Shown one piece after another: positions 28,244 through 37,444 of a stretch of DNA of 64,000 nucleotides. The stretch is taken from contig NZ_AP018441.1 of the NCBI RefSeq assembly GCF_009937975.1, forward strand, positions 2,914,001 through 2,978,000, read 5' to 3'. The notes under the pieces are model-generated. The model made no database searches. It saw only the letters and a list, made by a program, of their open reading frames with translations, and was not told the DNA's origin. Position 1 is the stretch's first letter; each line of letters begins with the position of its first letter. This DNA is from Undibacterium sp. YM2 (GTDB taxonomy: Bacteria > Pseudomonadota > Gammaproteobacteria > Burkholderiales > Burkholderiaceae_D). The translations under genes and the position numbers were made by a program.

Positions 28244-28905
28244 TGCAAAGCCTCATTTGTTTTTTTCGCCATGCCTGCTCTGAGGGCTTTTATAAAATCA
28301 AGTGCCTTGACTCTTATTTTTCCAGCATCCATTCCTGGTTTATACAAAGCTGAGCCAAGGCCAAATCCATTGACACCTGCCCGTAGGTAGTCATCCATGT
28401 TGTCAGGAGTAATCCCTCCCACTGGCAAGAGACGCAGGCTGGCTGGCAAAACGGCCCGCATCGCTCGTACTATAGGCGGCGTGACCAATTCTGCAGGAAA
28501 GAGCTTGACTGCATCTGCACCTGCATACATCGCCGCAAATGCTTCTGTCAGTGAGCTTGCCCCTGGTACGCAATACAGGCCCTGTTTTTTTGCTTCCCTG
28601 ATGACCATTACATCAGCGTGTGGCATGACGATCAAACGTCCACCCGCATCACGTACCTGACGCACGGCATCCAGAGTCAACACAGTACCTGCACCTGTCA
28701 GCGCATCTGGTGGCAGACAGCGACTTAGCATGCCTATCGATTCGAGCGCGGAGGGTGAATTCAGCGGGACTTCAATAATGCGAAAACCGGCTTCATATAA
28801 ATCTGCAGCGATGGATTCCACTTCTTCAGGATGTATGCCGCGCAAGATGGCAATCAAGGGTAAATCAGCAAATGCCTGATCAAATGTGGCGGGAATGGTT
28901 TTCAT
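28240..28905 (-). CDS. dgoA: 2-dehydro-3-deoxy-6-phosphogalactonate aldolase
   Basis: This class I aldolase of about 221 residues is in the KDPG/KDPGal family. It has AILRGIHPEEV at the N-terminus, EVPLNSP with a catalytic glutamate, AVKLFPAE with the Schiff-base lysine, and LLPVGGI. It splits KDPGal to pyruvate and glyceraldehyde-3-phosphate, ending the galactonate route. The start at ATG 28905 is supported by GAAGGAA upstream; the longer frame to 28977 would overlap the kinase gene. The pairing with dgoK and dgoD makes KDPGal more likely than KDPG. Confidence 0.9.
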   Translation of the reverse strand: MKTIPATFDQAFADLPLIAILRGIHPEEVESIAADLYEAGFRIIEVPLNSPSALESIGMLSRCLPPDALTGAGTVLTLDAVRQVRDAGGRLIVMPHADVMVIREAKKQGLYCVPGASSLTEAFAAMYAGADAVKLFPAELVTPPIVRAMRAVLPASLRLLPVGGITPDNMDDYLRAGVNGFGLGSALYKPGMDAGKIRVKALDFIKALRAGMAKKTNEALQ

Positions 28906-28937
28906 GAAATTCCTTCGGGTGGTGTTGATGTCCATAC

Positions 28938-29957
28938 TCAGGATCTCAGCATGCCTGCGGTGAACGCCAGATGCCATAAACCCGCCGGTGCGCTATTCAG
29001 CAATACGGCGTCTGGCTTGACGCCAAAACGTGAAAGCGCCAGGGAATAACGCCCACAAAGAGATGCATCCCCTGTCAATATCAATGGCGCATGTGCCAGA
29101 CCTTGCTCAGAGCGCCAATGCAAACCAGCCAGTAACTCATTGGCGATCAATAAACCAGATAAGTAATCCGCCAGTCCATCAGGTGGCATATCACCCATCA
29201 AGCCCAGGGTGCGCACACTGAACAATTGATGACTCAAGCCTTGCGCCATCATCTTGCGGGCAACATCCAGGCCGGCAATAAAACTGACATCACTGCTCTC
29301 CCCCTGCACGGCAGGCATCAAACGGCCAAGAACCGAATGCTGCTTGAGTACGGCAAACAATTCCCCTGTCATGTGTGTGGTAAAAGCCTGTACTTTTCCA
29401 TCTACAATACTGGCCCATTTCGAATGTGTGCCGGGCATGACTATGCATGACTGGCTGGCCCAGTCTGGCTGACCTTGCAGTGCACCTACGATCTGGGTTT
29501 CTTCGCCACGCATGACGTCAGGCGCATCGCCGCGATATAGCAAGCCCGGTACAATACCCAGGCGTGAATGCACGGGGCGTAAATCTCCGGCATCTATAGA
29601 TAGAATATTGATAGCGATATCATGGGCGTCTGCCGGACTTTGTACATAGGGCACCTCTTGCCAGCCATGCTTGCTGCCAACCATGCCGCAAGCCAGCAAA
29701 GGAACATCAGGCCAGCTTGTCAGCCAGTCACCGGCCAGCTCCTGCAACACCCGCACATAAGCGGCTTGCCCACCCTGTATGACAGAAATACCGGAGGCTG
29801 CTTCCCGGCTATCGATAAGTTGACCATTCTGTCCGATCAAGAAAATCCGCAAGCCTGTACTACCCCAGTCAATACCGATCAGGCTCACATTTTCTTTCGC
29901 GTCCAAAGGCAGAACTGCCTTGCCTTGCGCGGTATTCGTTTGTACCATTCTTACCAT
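28938..29957 (-). CDS. dgoK: 2-dehydro-3-deoxygalactonokinase
   Basis: This DgoK-family kinase of 339 residues shows [13 protein letters not shown] (phosphate-binding), [27 protein letters not shown] and [14 protein letters not shown]. It phosphorylates 2-dehydro-3-deoxy-D-galactonate. A tail of about 25 residues precedes the core. Either ATG 29957 or 29948 may be used; the second has GCGGAA nine bases upstream and clears the dgoD stop. The gene order dgoD-dgoK-dgoA matches the pathway order. Confidence 0.92.
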   Translation of the reverse strand: MVRMVQTNTAQGKAVLPLDAKENVSLIGIDWGSTGLRIFLIGQNGQLIDSREAASGISVIQGGQAAYVRVLQELAGDWLTSWPDVPLLACGMVGSKHGWQEVPYVQSPADAHDIAINILSIDAGDLRPVHSRLGIVPGLLYRGDAPDVMRGEETQIVGALQGQPDWASQSCIVMPGTHSKWASIVDGKVQAFTTHMTGELFAVLKQHSVLGRLMPAVQGESSDVSFIAGLDVARKMMAQGLSHQLFSVRTLGLMGDMPPDGLADYLSGLLIANELLAGLHWRSEQGLAHAPLILTGDASLCGRYSLALSRFGVKPDAVLLNSAPAGLWHLAFTAGMLRS

Positions 29958-31099
29958 TCCGCAACGCTGCCGTCAGGGTGACGCCATAGCGGATTACGCC
30001 AGTCAGGTGCTCGCAGGCTGGCTTCTTTCACGCGCTCTTCATCAATTTCCACGCCCAGACCTGGTTTAGGCAAGGCGGCAATATAGCCATCGGTAATGCG
30101 CAAATCCTCGCGGTTGACGACGTAGTCAAGCAGCTCTGCATCCTTGTTGTAATGGATGCCCATGCTTTGCTCTTGCAAGACTGCGTTATGGGCGACAAAG
30201 TCGAGTTGCAGACATGCTGCAAGCGCAATCGGCCCCAAAGGACAATGCGGTGCCAGGGCAATGTCATAGGCTTCTGCCATTGCGGCAATTTTATGGCATT
30301 CGGAAATACCACCAGCATGGGACAGGTCAGGCTGGACGATGGCAATACCTCCCTCCTGCAACACTCGTTTGAATTCAAAGCGCGAATACATGCGTTCGCC
30401 TGCGGCCAGCGGTATAGCCGTACTTTCTGCCAGGCGTGGATAATATTCAGCCTGTTCTGCCAGCACAGGTTCTTCCACAAACAAGGGGCGATATGGCTCC
30501 AGAGCACGCAACAATACCTTGGCCATGGGTGCTGCAACACGGCCATGAAAATCAATGCCGAATTCAATCTGACTGCCAAACGCTTCACGAATCTCGGCAA
30601 TACGCCCTACCGCGGCATCAACCGCCGCCGCACTGTCAATGATGCCAAATTCTTCGGTGCCATTCATCTTGAAGGTATCAAAGCCTGCTTCGCGCAGACG
30701 ACGAATATCAGCAATGACGTCAGCAGGTCTGTCACCGCCGACCCAGCTATAGGTTTTCATGCGGTCACGCACCAGGCCACCCAGTAATTGATATACCGGC
30801 ACGCCCAGGGCTTTGCCCTTGATATCCCACAGTGCCTGATCAATGCCTGCCATGGCGCTCATGAGTATGGCTCCACCGCGATAAAAACTACCGCGATACA
30901 TGACTTGCCAGAGGTCGTTGATGCGGGCCGGGTCTTGCCCTATCAGATAAGGCGCAAATTCCTGCACTGCTGTTTCTACAGTTCGCGCCCGCCCTTCTAT
31001 GACAGGCTCGCCCCAACCGACGATACCCTCATCGGTTTCTATCTTCAGCAACATCCACCTTGGAGGAACGCGGTAAGTAGTCAGTTTTGTTATTTTCAT
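29951..31099 (-). CDS. dgoD: D-galactonate dehydratase
   Basis: This enolase-superfamily dehydratase is 382 residues from ATG 31099, the same length as E. coli DgoD as I recall it. The metal and catalytic segments [40 protein letters not shown] and [16 protein letters not shown] match galactonate dehydratase, including the FHGRV and APHCPLGP histidines. It converts D-galactonate to 2-dehydro-3-deoxygalactonate. An upstream extension to 31117 is possible but adds only six unconserved residues. The 150 bases before it, after the GH28 gene, hold no strong terminator. Confidence 0.94.
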   Translation of the reverse strand: MKITKLTTYRVPPRWMLLKIETDEGIVGWGEPVIEGRARTVETAVQEFAPYLIGQDPARINDLWQVMYRGSFYRGGAILMSAMAGIDQALWDIKGKALGVPVYQLLGGLVRDRMKTYSWVGGDRPADVIADIRRLREAGFDTFKMNGTEEFGIIDSAAAVDAAVGRIAEIREAFGSQIEFGIDFHGRVAAPMAKVLLRALEPYRPLFVEEPVLAEQAEYYPRLAESTAIPLAAGERMYSRFEFKRVLQEGGIAIVQPDLSHAGGISECHKIAAMAEAYDIALAPHCPLGPIALAACLQLDFVAHNAVLQEQSMGIHYNKDAELLDYVVNREDLRITDGYIAALPKPGLGVEIDEERVKEASLRAPDWRNPLWRHPDGSVAEW

Positions 31100-31249
31100 G
31101 ACGCAATGGCTAAGCAAATGAAGTCATGAGTGTAGATGGGCACACACGATAAGAAATATGAATTAACTGACCGAAAGTATATGAATTTGGCATAGCTGTT
31201 GACATGCATAATTCAAGAGACCCATCAATAGAAATGCCACAGCACACAA

Positions 31250-32944
31250 CTACAGGCTTTCGCGCTCCACCTGTTTGCGCTGGATATCTGCCATACCGCT
31301 GCAATCTTTAACAGAGAAGTCTTTTACGTCTTGCAGACTAAAACCCGGTGTACCCTGTTGAAGAGGAAAATTCACGTGGTCAAAATTAGCACGGCTCACA
31401 TCATGCAAAGCAAAGGCTGGCCTGTTGTCTGGCTGCACACATTTGACATCAACATGATGCAACTTCAGATTATTGACATGACGTGCGAACACCGCATGTG
31501 CGGGGCTGAGGCCAAACATGCTGGGCTCGGGATAACTACCAGCATTTTCTGGTGGATTGACAGCTACGTTGCCAAGCTCACCACCTCCCTGATGCAAGAC
31601 GTGCATATTACTGATACGCACATCTTCTACAGGATAGCCAGGCACGCCACTAATGATGGATGCATAACGTGAATCAGCACCTGACACCGTGACATTACTG
31701 ATATTAATACGCCTGATAGCCCCGGTCACCGCGCCTTCCGGTGCGCGCAAACGGCTGCCCAGGCGGATGAAGATAGGGGGATTGGTCAAATCGCGCATGG
31801 TCAGATTGCTGACACTGATGTCCTCAATCATGGCGCCATCGACGCTTTCTATGGCCAACCCGCGGCAACGCTCAAAAACACAATTTGAAATGGCGATATT
31901 ACGAAAACCACCGTTAGATTCAGTACCCAGCTTGATGCGCCCGGTCACGCCCTCCTTGTCTGGAGCAAACTCTTGCTTGCGCTGAAAACTACCATCCAGA
32001 AATGTACCAAGATCAAAGCCTGATACCTGGCAATTAGTGATGCTGACGTTTTCAGTAAAACGCTTATAACCCAGTGCAAATGAGCTTTTCAGGCAGATGG
32101 CATCGTCATTGGGAGAGTTGATACTGCAATTAGAGATGTGAACATTGCGGCAGCAATCTATGTCAAAGCCATCCCTGTCGGTATCCACTTTCAAATTATC
32201 TATCGTCATATTGTCAGCAGCTGTTGCCAGCAAGGCAAAGTGCCCGCCGTTGAAAATACTGATATCACGCAAGATAATGTTTTTACAGTTTTTAAGGGCA
32301 ATCGCCTTATTGCCTTTGCCCACCATATCAGCGCCGTAAGCCTTGTTGCCACTGCGCTCACCGTGCGGATCGCTATTGCCAAGGCTGAGTGGCATATCAC
32401 CAGGCTTGGCCACGCGACGCGGTCCAGGGCCAGCATGTGTCAGGCCCTGGCCATAGATGAGTCCGTTACCCAGAATAGCGATATGTTCAAGACCTTCGCC
32501 CCAGATCAGGCTATTGTGCCAGTGGCTGTGCCCAAAATCCTGATAAGCATCCCATTCGTTAGGCTCCGCCTCGTCGTAGCTGCCACCATGCTTTGCCGGG
32601 TCTGCAGCAATCAGGGTGGCACCTGCATCCAGATACAGAGTGACATGGCTTTGCAGGCGAATCGAGAAACTCAGGTATTTACCAGCAGGAAAATATACTG
32701 TCCCACCGCCTGCCGCAGCAGCAGCTTTGATGGCGCGATTGATCGCATCAGTATCAAGCTTCTTACCATTGCCATTGGCACCAAAACCCCGGACATTAAA
32801 ATTGCCTGCCAGATTGGCTTTCCCAACAATTTTTCCTTGCGCCATTACCGGTAAAGCATGCAAAGGCAACATGCTAGCTACAGCTCCAGTACCAAATATA
32901 CGCAAAAAGTTTCGTCGCAATGGCGATGATGTCTGCTTACTCAA
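31250..32944 (-). CDS. GH28 pectin hydrolase with Tat signal
   Basis: This 564-residue protein begins with a twin-arginine signal (LRRNFLRIFG, then a hydrophobic stretch ending PVMAQ), so it is probably exported folded. The body is a GH28 beta-helix: FNVRGFGANGNGKKLDTD, FPAGKYLSFSIRL, DRDGFDIDCCRN, NDDAICLKSS and GTESNGGFRN. The divergent catalytic motifs again suggest an exo or rhamnogalacturonan-directed enzyme. It differs in length and signal type from the GH28 at 879-2327, so the two are not recent duplicates. The start is TTG 32944, with AGGGGA six bases upstream. It is the first gene of the minus-strand galactose run. Confidence 0.87.
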   Translation of the reverse strand: MSKQTSSPLRRNFLRIFGTGAVASMLPLHALPVMAQGKIVGKANLAGNFNVRGFGANGNGKKLDTDAINRAIKAAAAAGGGTVYFPAGKYLSFSIRLQSHVTLYLDAGATLIAADPAKHGGSYDEAEPNEWDAYQDFGHSHWHNSLIWGEGLEHIAILGNGLIYGQGLTHAGPGPRRVAKPGDMPLSLGNSDPHGERSGNKAYGADMVGKGNKAIALKNCKNIILRDISIFNGGHFALLATAADNMTIDNLKVDTDRDGFDIDCCRNVHISNCSINSPNDDAICLKSSFALGYKRFTENVSITNCQVSGFDLGTFLDGSFQRKQEFAPDKEGVTGRIKLGTESNGGFRNIAISNCVFERCRGLAIESVDGAMIEDISVSNLTMRDLTNPPIFIRLGSRLRAPEGAVTGAIRRINISNVTVSGADSRYASIISGVPGYPVEDVRISNMHVLHQGGGELGNVAVNPPENAGSYPEPSMFGLSPAHAVFARHVNNLKLHHVDVKCVQPDNRPAFALHDVSRANFDHVNFPLQQGTPGFSLQDVKDFSVKDCSGMADIQRKQVERESL

Positions 32945-33210
32945 TTTTTGTCCCCTACTTATTTTTTTGGATATGTTTTCTTTTTATCCATGGCGCTATC
33001 GATTGAGATTACCATTAAAAAACCAGGGAACGTCCAGTCAAAATGTTCAACTTGATGATTAATAATGAGCAGATCTCTGAGTACTCCCCAAAAAAACATC
33101 AATTACCGTGAGCTGATTTGGTGAATAACACATAACACGCCGTAAATCGCCTGAAAAAAGCCGGAATAATCTGCTATTGCTCATTAGCGTGATTACATCG
33201 CTCGCTGCAG

Positions 33211-33239
33211 TTGACAGGTTTTAACGCGAAATTGATACT
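33211..33239 (+). promoter_or_regulatory. Strong candidate sigma-70 promoter for the GH35/PL11/PL26 block
   Basis: TTGACA (33211-33216), a 17-base spacer and GATACT (33234-33239) lie about 170 bases before the GH43-GH35 start. The -35 is perfect and the -10 matches four of six positions. It is in the 465-base divergent region between this gene and the GH28 gene. Nothing else coding is seen in that region. Confidence 0.6.
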
Positions 33240-33409
33240 CGAAACAATAAGCTGCATCTTTATTTATTAATGTGGCGATAAAAACAGAGACATCTCACAC
33301 CAAGCCCAGGCCAATCAAGTACCTGAGCCAGACAGACATAGCGCATCGCCCGGTGTGGGCATACATCTACTCATTCCCAATTCTTTGTTTGACCACGGTC
33401 AGAAGGAAA

Positions 33410-36400
33410 ATGATGAACTCAGTAGTACGGTCAGGATTGACGATCTTGGTATTGACGTGCAGCGTGTGTCTGGCACATGCGCAAATGCAGCATACTGCAC
33501 CACCACAAAATTCGTCTCAAAATCCACCAGTCACTGGTGATGCCCTGATGGATAGTTTCGGGCTGACCAGTACCAACAAGGTGCAGACCAATAGTACGGT
33601 TGCCCCACCAAATGCCAACCCCAAAGTGATTCCGCTCAAGGGTGACACCAGCTTCCTGATGTCAGCCTTTCCTTCGACATCACAAAACAAGCTCAGCCTG
33701 TTTACATCCTATGACGGCACCAGCTTTGCACCGCTGGCTTCCGAAGCGTATACACCGCCACAAGGCCTGCTGCGTGACCCTTCCATTTTGCATGCAGATG
33801 ATGGTTATTACTATGTGATTTACACTACCGGCTGGGCTGGCGACACGTTTGGCGTTGCCAAAAGCAGCGACCTGCGCCATTGGCAGCACGTACGTGACGT
33901 GCGCCTGCAATTACCGGATGTGAATGCCAAAATCAGCAATGTCTGGGCACCCGAATGGTTCACTGACAGTGATGGCACTGTCCACATTGTCGTGTCCATA
34001 TCTACACAGGGAACCAAGGGCCCCTTTGGTGCCTATGTGCTACATGCGCTGGACAAGACGTATGCCAATTTCTCGCCAGCTCAGGCCATGGCAGGTCTGC
34101 AAAATAATTACATTGATACTTTCCCCATCAAGGATGGGTCACGCTATGTGGTTTTCACTAAAAATGAAACCAGCAAGTACATAGAAATGGCGACCGCCCC
34201 TGCCCTTGCGGGTCCATGGAAAGTGGAAAAAACGGGTGACTGGGCAGGCTGGGGCAAGCCTTCGGAAGGTCAGGCCCTGGTCAAGCTAAAAAATGGCGGC
34301 TGGCGCATTTACTTTGACGACTATACGACCAAGCATTACTGGTATTCCGACAGCAAGGACAATTTCAAAACCTGGACAGCCAAGCAGGAACTGGGTGGTG
34401 TATCCGGTGCGGTACGCCACTTTACTGTCATCAGTGAGCCGACCAAAGTCCTGGAGCAAGCCATTGCCGCAAAATCGCCAGCGAAAAAGATCACCTGGGA
34501 TAAATACTCGCTAGTGATAGACGGCAAAAGGGAAATGATCTGGGCCGGTGAATTTCACCCTTTCCGCTTACCCAATCCCTCACTTTGGCGTGATGTCATA
34601 CAGAAAATGAAAGCCACGGGGCTCAACACTGTAGCCATCTACTTTGACTGGGGTTATCACTCGTCACGCCCAAATCAATATGACTTTTCCAGCATACGCA
34701 ATGTAGAACTGGCGATAGAAATGGCCGAACAGGAAGGCATGTATGTCATTGCCCGCCCAGGCCCCTATGTAAATGCTGAACTGACACTGGGCGGTTTTCC
34801 TGGTTATCTGGCCAGGCAAAAAGCAATTGCCCGTACTGATGCTGCTGAATATATGCAGTCTGCAGATGAATGGCTGACCCAGATTGACGCGATTATCGCG
34901 CGCCATCAAATCACCACTGGTGGTGGCACTGTCATTGCCTATCAGCTGGAAAACGAATTATCCAATACCTCGGATACGCATAAACGCTACATGCAGCATC
35001 TGGCCGACAAAGCCAGGGCAGATGGCATCAGCGTGCCGCTGTTCCACAATTCTGCCGGTCGTCTTCCTAACTGGACGCCGCCCAATTCCAGCGCGCCCTA
35101 TGCAGTCCCTGGCCCCACCGATTTGTACAGTTTTGACGGCTACCCGGGTGGTGGCTGTACCAATACCAAAGAAATTGGCAAACCAAATGTCGTGCCCAAC
35201 TGGGGCATGTATGGTGAAATTCCTGCCAATACAGGAACCGGGCCAGTCAAGATTGGTGCCCTCGCCTCGCCAAATACACCAGGTTTTGCGGCAGAAATGG
35301 GGGGCGGCTGGTTTGATTTCTGGGGCAGCGTCGGCACCTATGACTGTACCGCGCAGCGCACCGGATCGAATTATGTGCGCACGTTCTACGGCGCCAATTT
35401 GATCAATGGCATTTCCATCCATTCCATCTACATGATGTATGGCGGCACATCCTGGGGCTGGCTGCCGGCGCAGGTGGTGTACACGTCCTACGATTATGGC
35501 GCAGCCATCGACGAAGGCCGTGGCTTGCGTGAAAAAGCCCTGACACTGAAACAGATGGGGCATTTTGTAGAAGCCGCCAAATCTGTGTTGAGCGCCATGG
35601 ATAAAGGCGAGACAATCACCACCTCCAATCCTGCGGTCAGGCTGTATCACAATATCAGCCCGGTGAATGGCTCGCACCTGATTTTCGCCATCCATACCAA
35701 GACCGATTCAACCACCGAAGAATTGTTCAGCTTCAAGCTCACCACACGCGATGGCAGCTATCAGATCCCGCAGGCAGGTACTTTGCGCATCAAGGACCAG
35801 AACGTCAAGCTGCTGTTGTCTGACTATGCAATGGAGCGCCAGCATCTGGTCTACACCACATCCGACACCCAGACCCACCTGCAACAGGATGAGCGCGATA
35901 TCGCCTTGCTGTATGGCCGCAAGGGCGAAGATGGCGAAACCGTATTGCGTTATCAATCAGCGCCAAAGGTCGAAGTACTGGAAGGTGCAGCCAATACAGT
36001 GTTTGATCAGAAGACAGGCGATCTGCGATTGAATTATGTACATAAGGATTTGATACGCGTACGCATCAGTGGTGGTGGCAAAGCAGATTTACTGTTGTTG
36101 CTTGCAGACGATGAAACCGGTCGCAATTTCTGGCGCCAGGAAACCGCACACGGACCTGTCCTTGAGCGTTCGCCAGCACTGGTGCGCCAGGCCAATGTGC
36201 AAGACAACACCCTGCACCTGAGTGGCGACACCCACGAAAGCAGTAAGCTGGACATATGGGCACCAAAAGCCGTCACACAAATCACCTGGAATACTGCTGC
36301 CATCACCAGCAACAGTAATGCCGACGGCAGTTTGTCAACTGAGCCCCTGGCTGGCCCTGCTGACATTGTTTTACCAAAACTGATGCAACAGACATGGATG

Positions 36401-37444
36401 CGCCGCATGGATTCGCCAGAGGCTGCCAAAGTCTTTGACGACAGCAAATGGCGCAAGACTGACCTGACCACCACGGCTGCCACCGTGAAGACCACGCCTC
36501 CTGCTGGCCAACCCATACTCAGCATGAGTGATTACGGCTTTCACCATGGCGATGTCTGGTACCGTGGCAACTTCAAGGTTCTGGCCGGGAAACCACTGCC
36601 TGAACAATTGGAAATCAGTTATGGCGGTGGTGGTGCAGGCTTCATGCAACTGTGGCTGGACGGTGTCTACATCGGTGAAAATGAAATGCCAACCGGAAAA
36701 CCCAAGCCAGATAACTGGGACACAGCCAACTTCAAGCTGCCCGCCGAAGCATTGCATGCAGGCGAACATGTACTGTCGGTCATGGTCAGAAATAATTCCC
36801 ACAACTGGGATCTGGCGGCGGATGACGAACATAAAGTCGCACGTGGTTTGATCAGCGCATCGCTGACGCATGACTTCAAAGAAAAATTTTCCACACCAAT
36901 TACCTGGAAAATCCAGGGCAATAAAGGCGGTGAAGAAATTGCTGACCTGGTACGTGGCCCCATGAATAATGGCGGCCTCTATGGTGAACGTACAGGCTGG
37001 TATTTGCCGGTCAGCAGTAAGGCCGAATCCAAACCAGACAACGGCGGCTGGGAAAAAGCCAGTCCAGATGCGGCGCCACCAGCCGCTGGTACGTATTGGT
37101 TACGCACCAATTTCACCCTGGATATGCCAGCAGGTCATGACGTGCAACTGGGTCTGGCCATAGGCGATACCAGCCAGCCACGTTCTGACCGCAGAAACCG
37201 TGTCCTGATTTTCGTCAATGGCTGGAATATGGGAAATTTCATTTCTCATATAGGTCCGCAGCGTCTATTCATCCTGCCACCAGGCATATTGAATCCGAAT
37301 GGCGAAAATACGCTTACATTGGCAGTCAGTACAGATGGCAAGGCTGCGAATGCACTGGAGCCGCTGGAATTGGTCAAGATACGCGCCGCCCGTGGTGGTG
37401 CGCCACTGGAACTGGTACCAAGCCCTTCCAACCTGCAACGCTGA
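33410..37444 (+). CDS. GH43-like / GH35 beta-galactosidase fusion, exported
   Basis: This protein of about 1344 residues has a signal peptide (about 1-26, ending LAHAQ). Residues about 60-335 form a GH43-like propeller (LLRDPSILHADDGYYYVIY, NVWAPEWF, GWGKPSEGQALVKL). Residues about 360-700 form a GH35 barrel, with acid/base Glu in AYQLENEL (about residue 513) and nucleophile Glu in FAAEMGGGWFDFWG (about 627). C-terminal beta-galactosidase jelly-roll modules follow (FMQLWLDGVYIGEN, VLIFVNGWNMGNF). GH35 enzymes release galactose from galactan side chains; the GH43 part may cut arabinose or galactose or serve binding. ATG 33410 or 33413 follows AAGGAAA; the longer frame to 33272 is not supported. 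The next gene starts within its stop (TGATG). Confidence 0.88.
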   Translation: MMNSVVRSGLTILVLTCSVCLAHAQMQHTAPPQNSSQNPPVTGDALMDSFGLTSTNKVQTNSTVAPPNANPKVIPLKGDTSFLMSAFPSTSQNKLSLFTSYDGTSFAPLASEAYTPPQGLLRDPSILHADDGYYYVIYTTGWAGDTFGVAKSSDLRHWQHVRDVRLQLPDVNAKISNVWAPEWFTDSDGTVHIVVSISTQGTKGPFGAYVLHALDKTYANFSPAQAMAGLQNNYIDTFPIKDGSRYVVFTKNETSKYIEMATAPALAGPWKVEKTGDWAGWGKPSEGQALVKLKNGGWRIYFDDYTTKHYWYSDSKDNFKTWTAKQELGGVSGAVRHFTVISEPTKVLEQAIAAKSPAKKITWDKYSLVIDGKREMIWAGEFHPFRLPNPSLWRDVIQKMKATGLNTVAIYFDWGYHSSRPNQYDFSSIRNVELAIEMAEQEGMYVIARPGPYVNAELTLGGFPGYLARQKAIARTDAAEYMQSADEWLTQIDAIIARHQITTGGGTVIAYQLENELSNTSDTHKRYMQHLADKARADGISVPLFHNSAGRLPNWTPPNSSAPYAVPGPTDLYSFDGYPGGGCTNTKEIGKPNVVPNWGMYGEIPANTGTGPVKIGALASPNTPGFAAEMGGGWFDFWGSVGTYDCTAQRTGSNYVRTFYGANLINGISIHSIYMMYGGTSWGWLPAQVVYTSYDYGAAIDEGRGLREKALTLKQMGHFVEAAKSVLSAMDKGETITTSNPAVRLYHNISPVNGSHLIFAIHTKTDSTTEELFSFKLTTRDGSYQIPQAGTLRIKDQNVKLLLSDYAMERQHLVYTTSDTQTHLQQDERDIALLYGRKGEDGETVLRYQSAPKVEVLEGAANTVFDQKTGDLRLNYVHKDLIRVRISGGGKADLLLLLADDETGRNFWRQETAHGPVLERSPALVRQANVQDNTLHLSGDTHESSKLDIWAPKAVTQITWNTAAITSNSNADGSLSTEPLAGPADIVLPKLMQQTWMRRMDSPEAAKVFDDSKWRKTDLTTTAATVKTTPPAGQPILSMSDYGFHHGDVWYRGNFKVLAGKPLPEQLEISYGGGGAGFMQLWLDGVYIGENEMPTGKPKPDNWDTANFKLPAEALHAGEHVLSVMVRNNSHNWDLAADDEHKVARGLISASLTHDFKEKFSTPITWKIQGNKGGEEIADLVRGPMNNGGLYGERTGWYLPVSSKAESKPDNGGWEKASPDAAPPAAGTYWLRTNFTLDMPAGHDVQLGLAIGDTSQPRSDRRNRVLIFVNGWNMGNFISHIGPQRLFILPPGILNPNGENTLTLAVSTDGKAANALEPLELVKIRAARGGAPLELVPSPSNLQR

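Noticed and set aside
31118..31249. Possible promoter (TATACT-like -10) between GH28 and dgoD
   Set aside because: No acceptable -35 at proper spacing was found; readthrough from the GH28 gene is equally likely.
33272..33409. N-terminal extension of the GH43-GH35 protein
   Set aside because: It begins near the predicted transcription start, lacks a ribosome site, and would precede the evident signal peptide at 33410.
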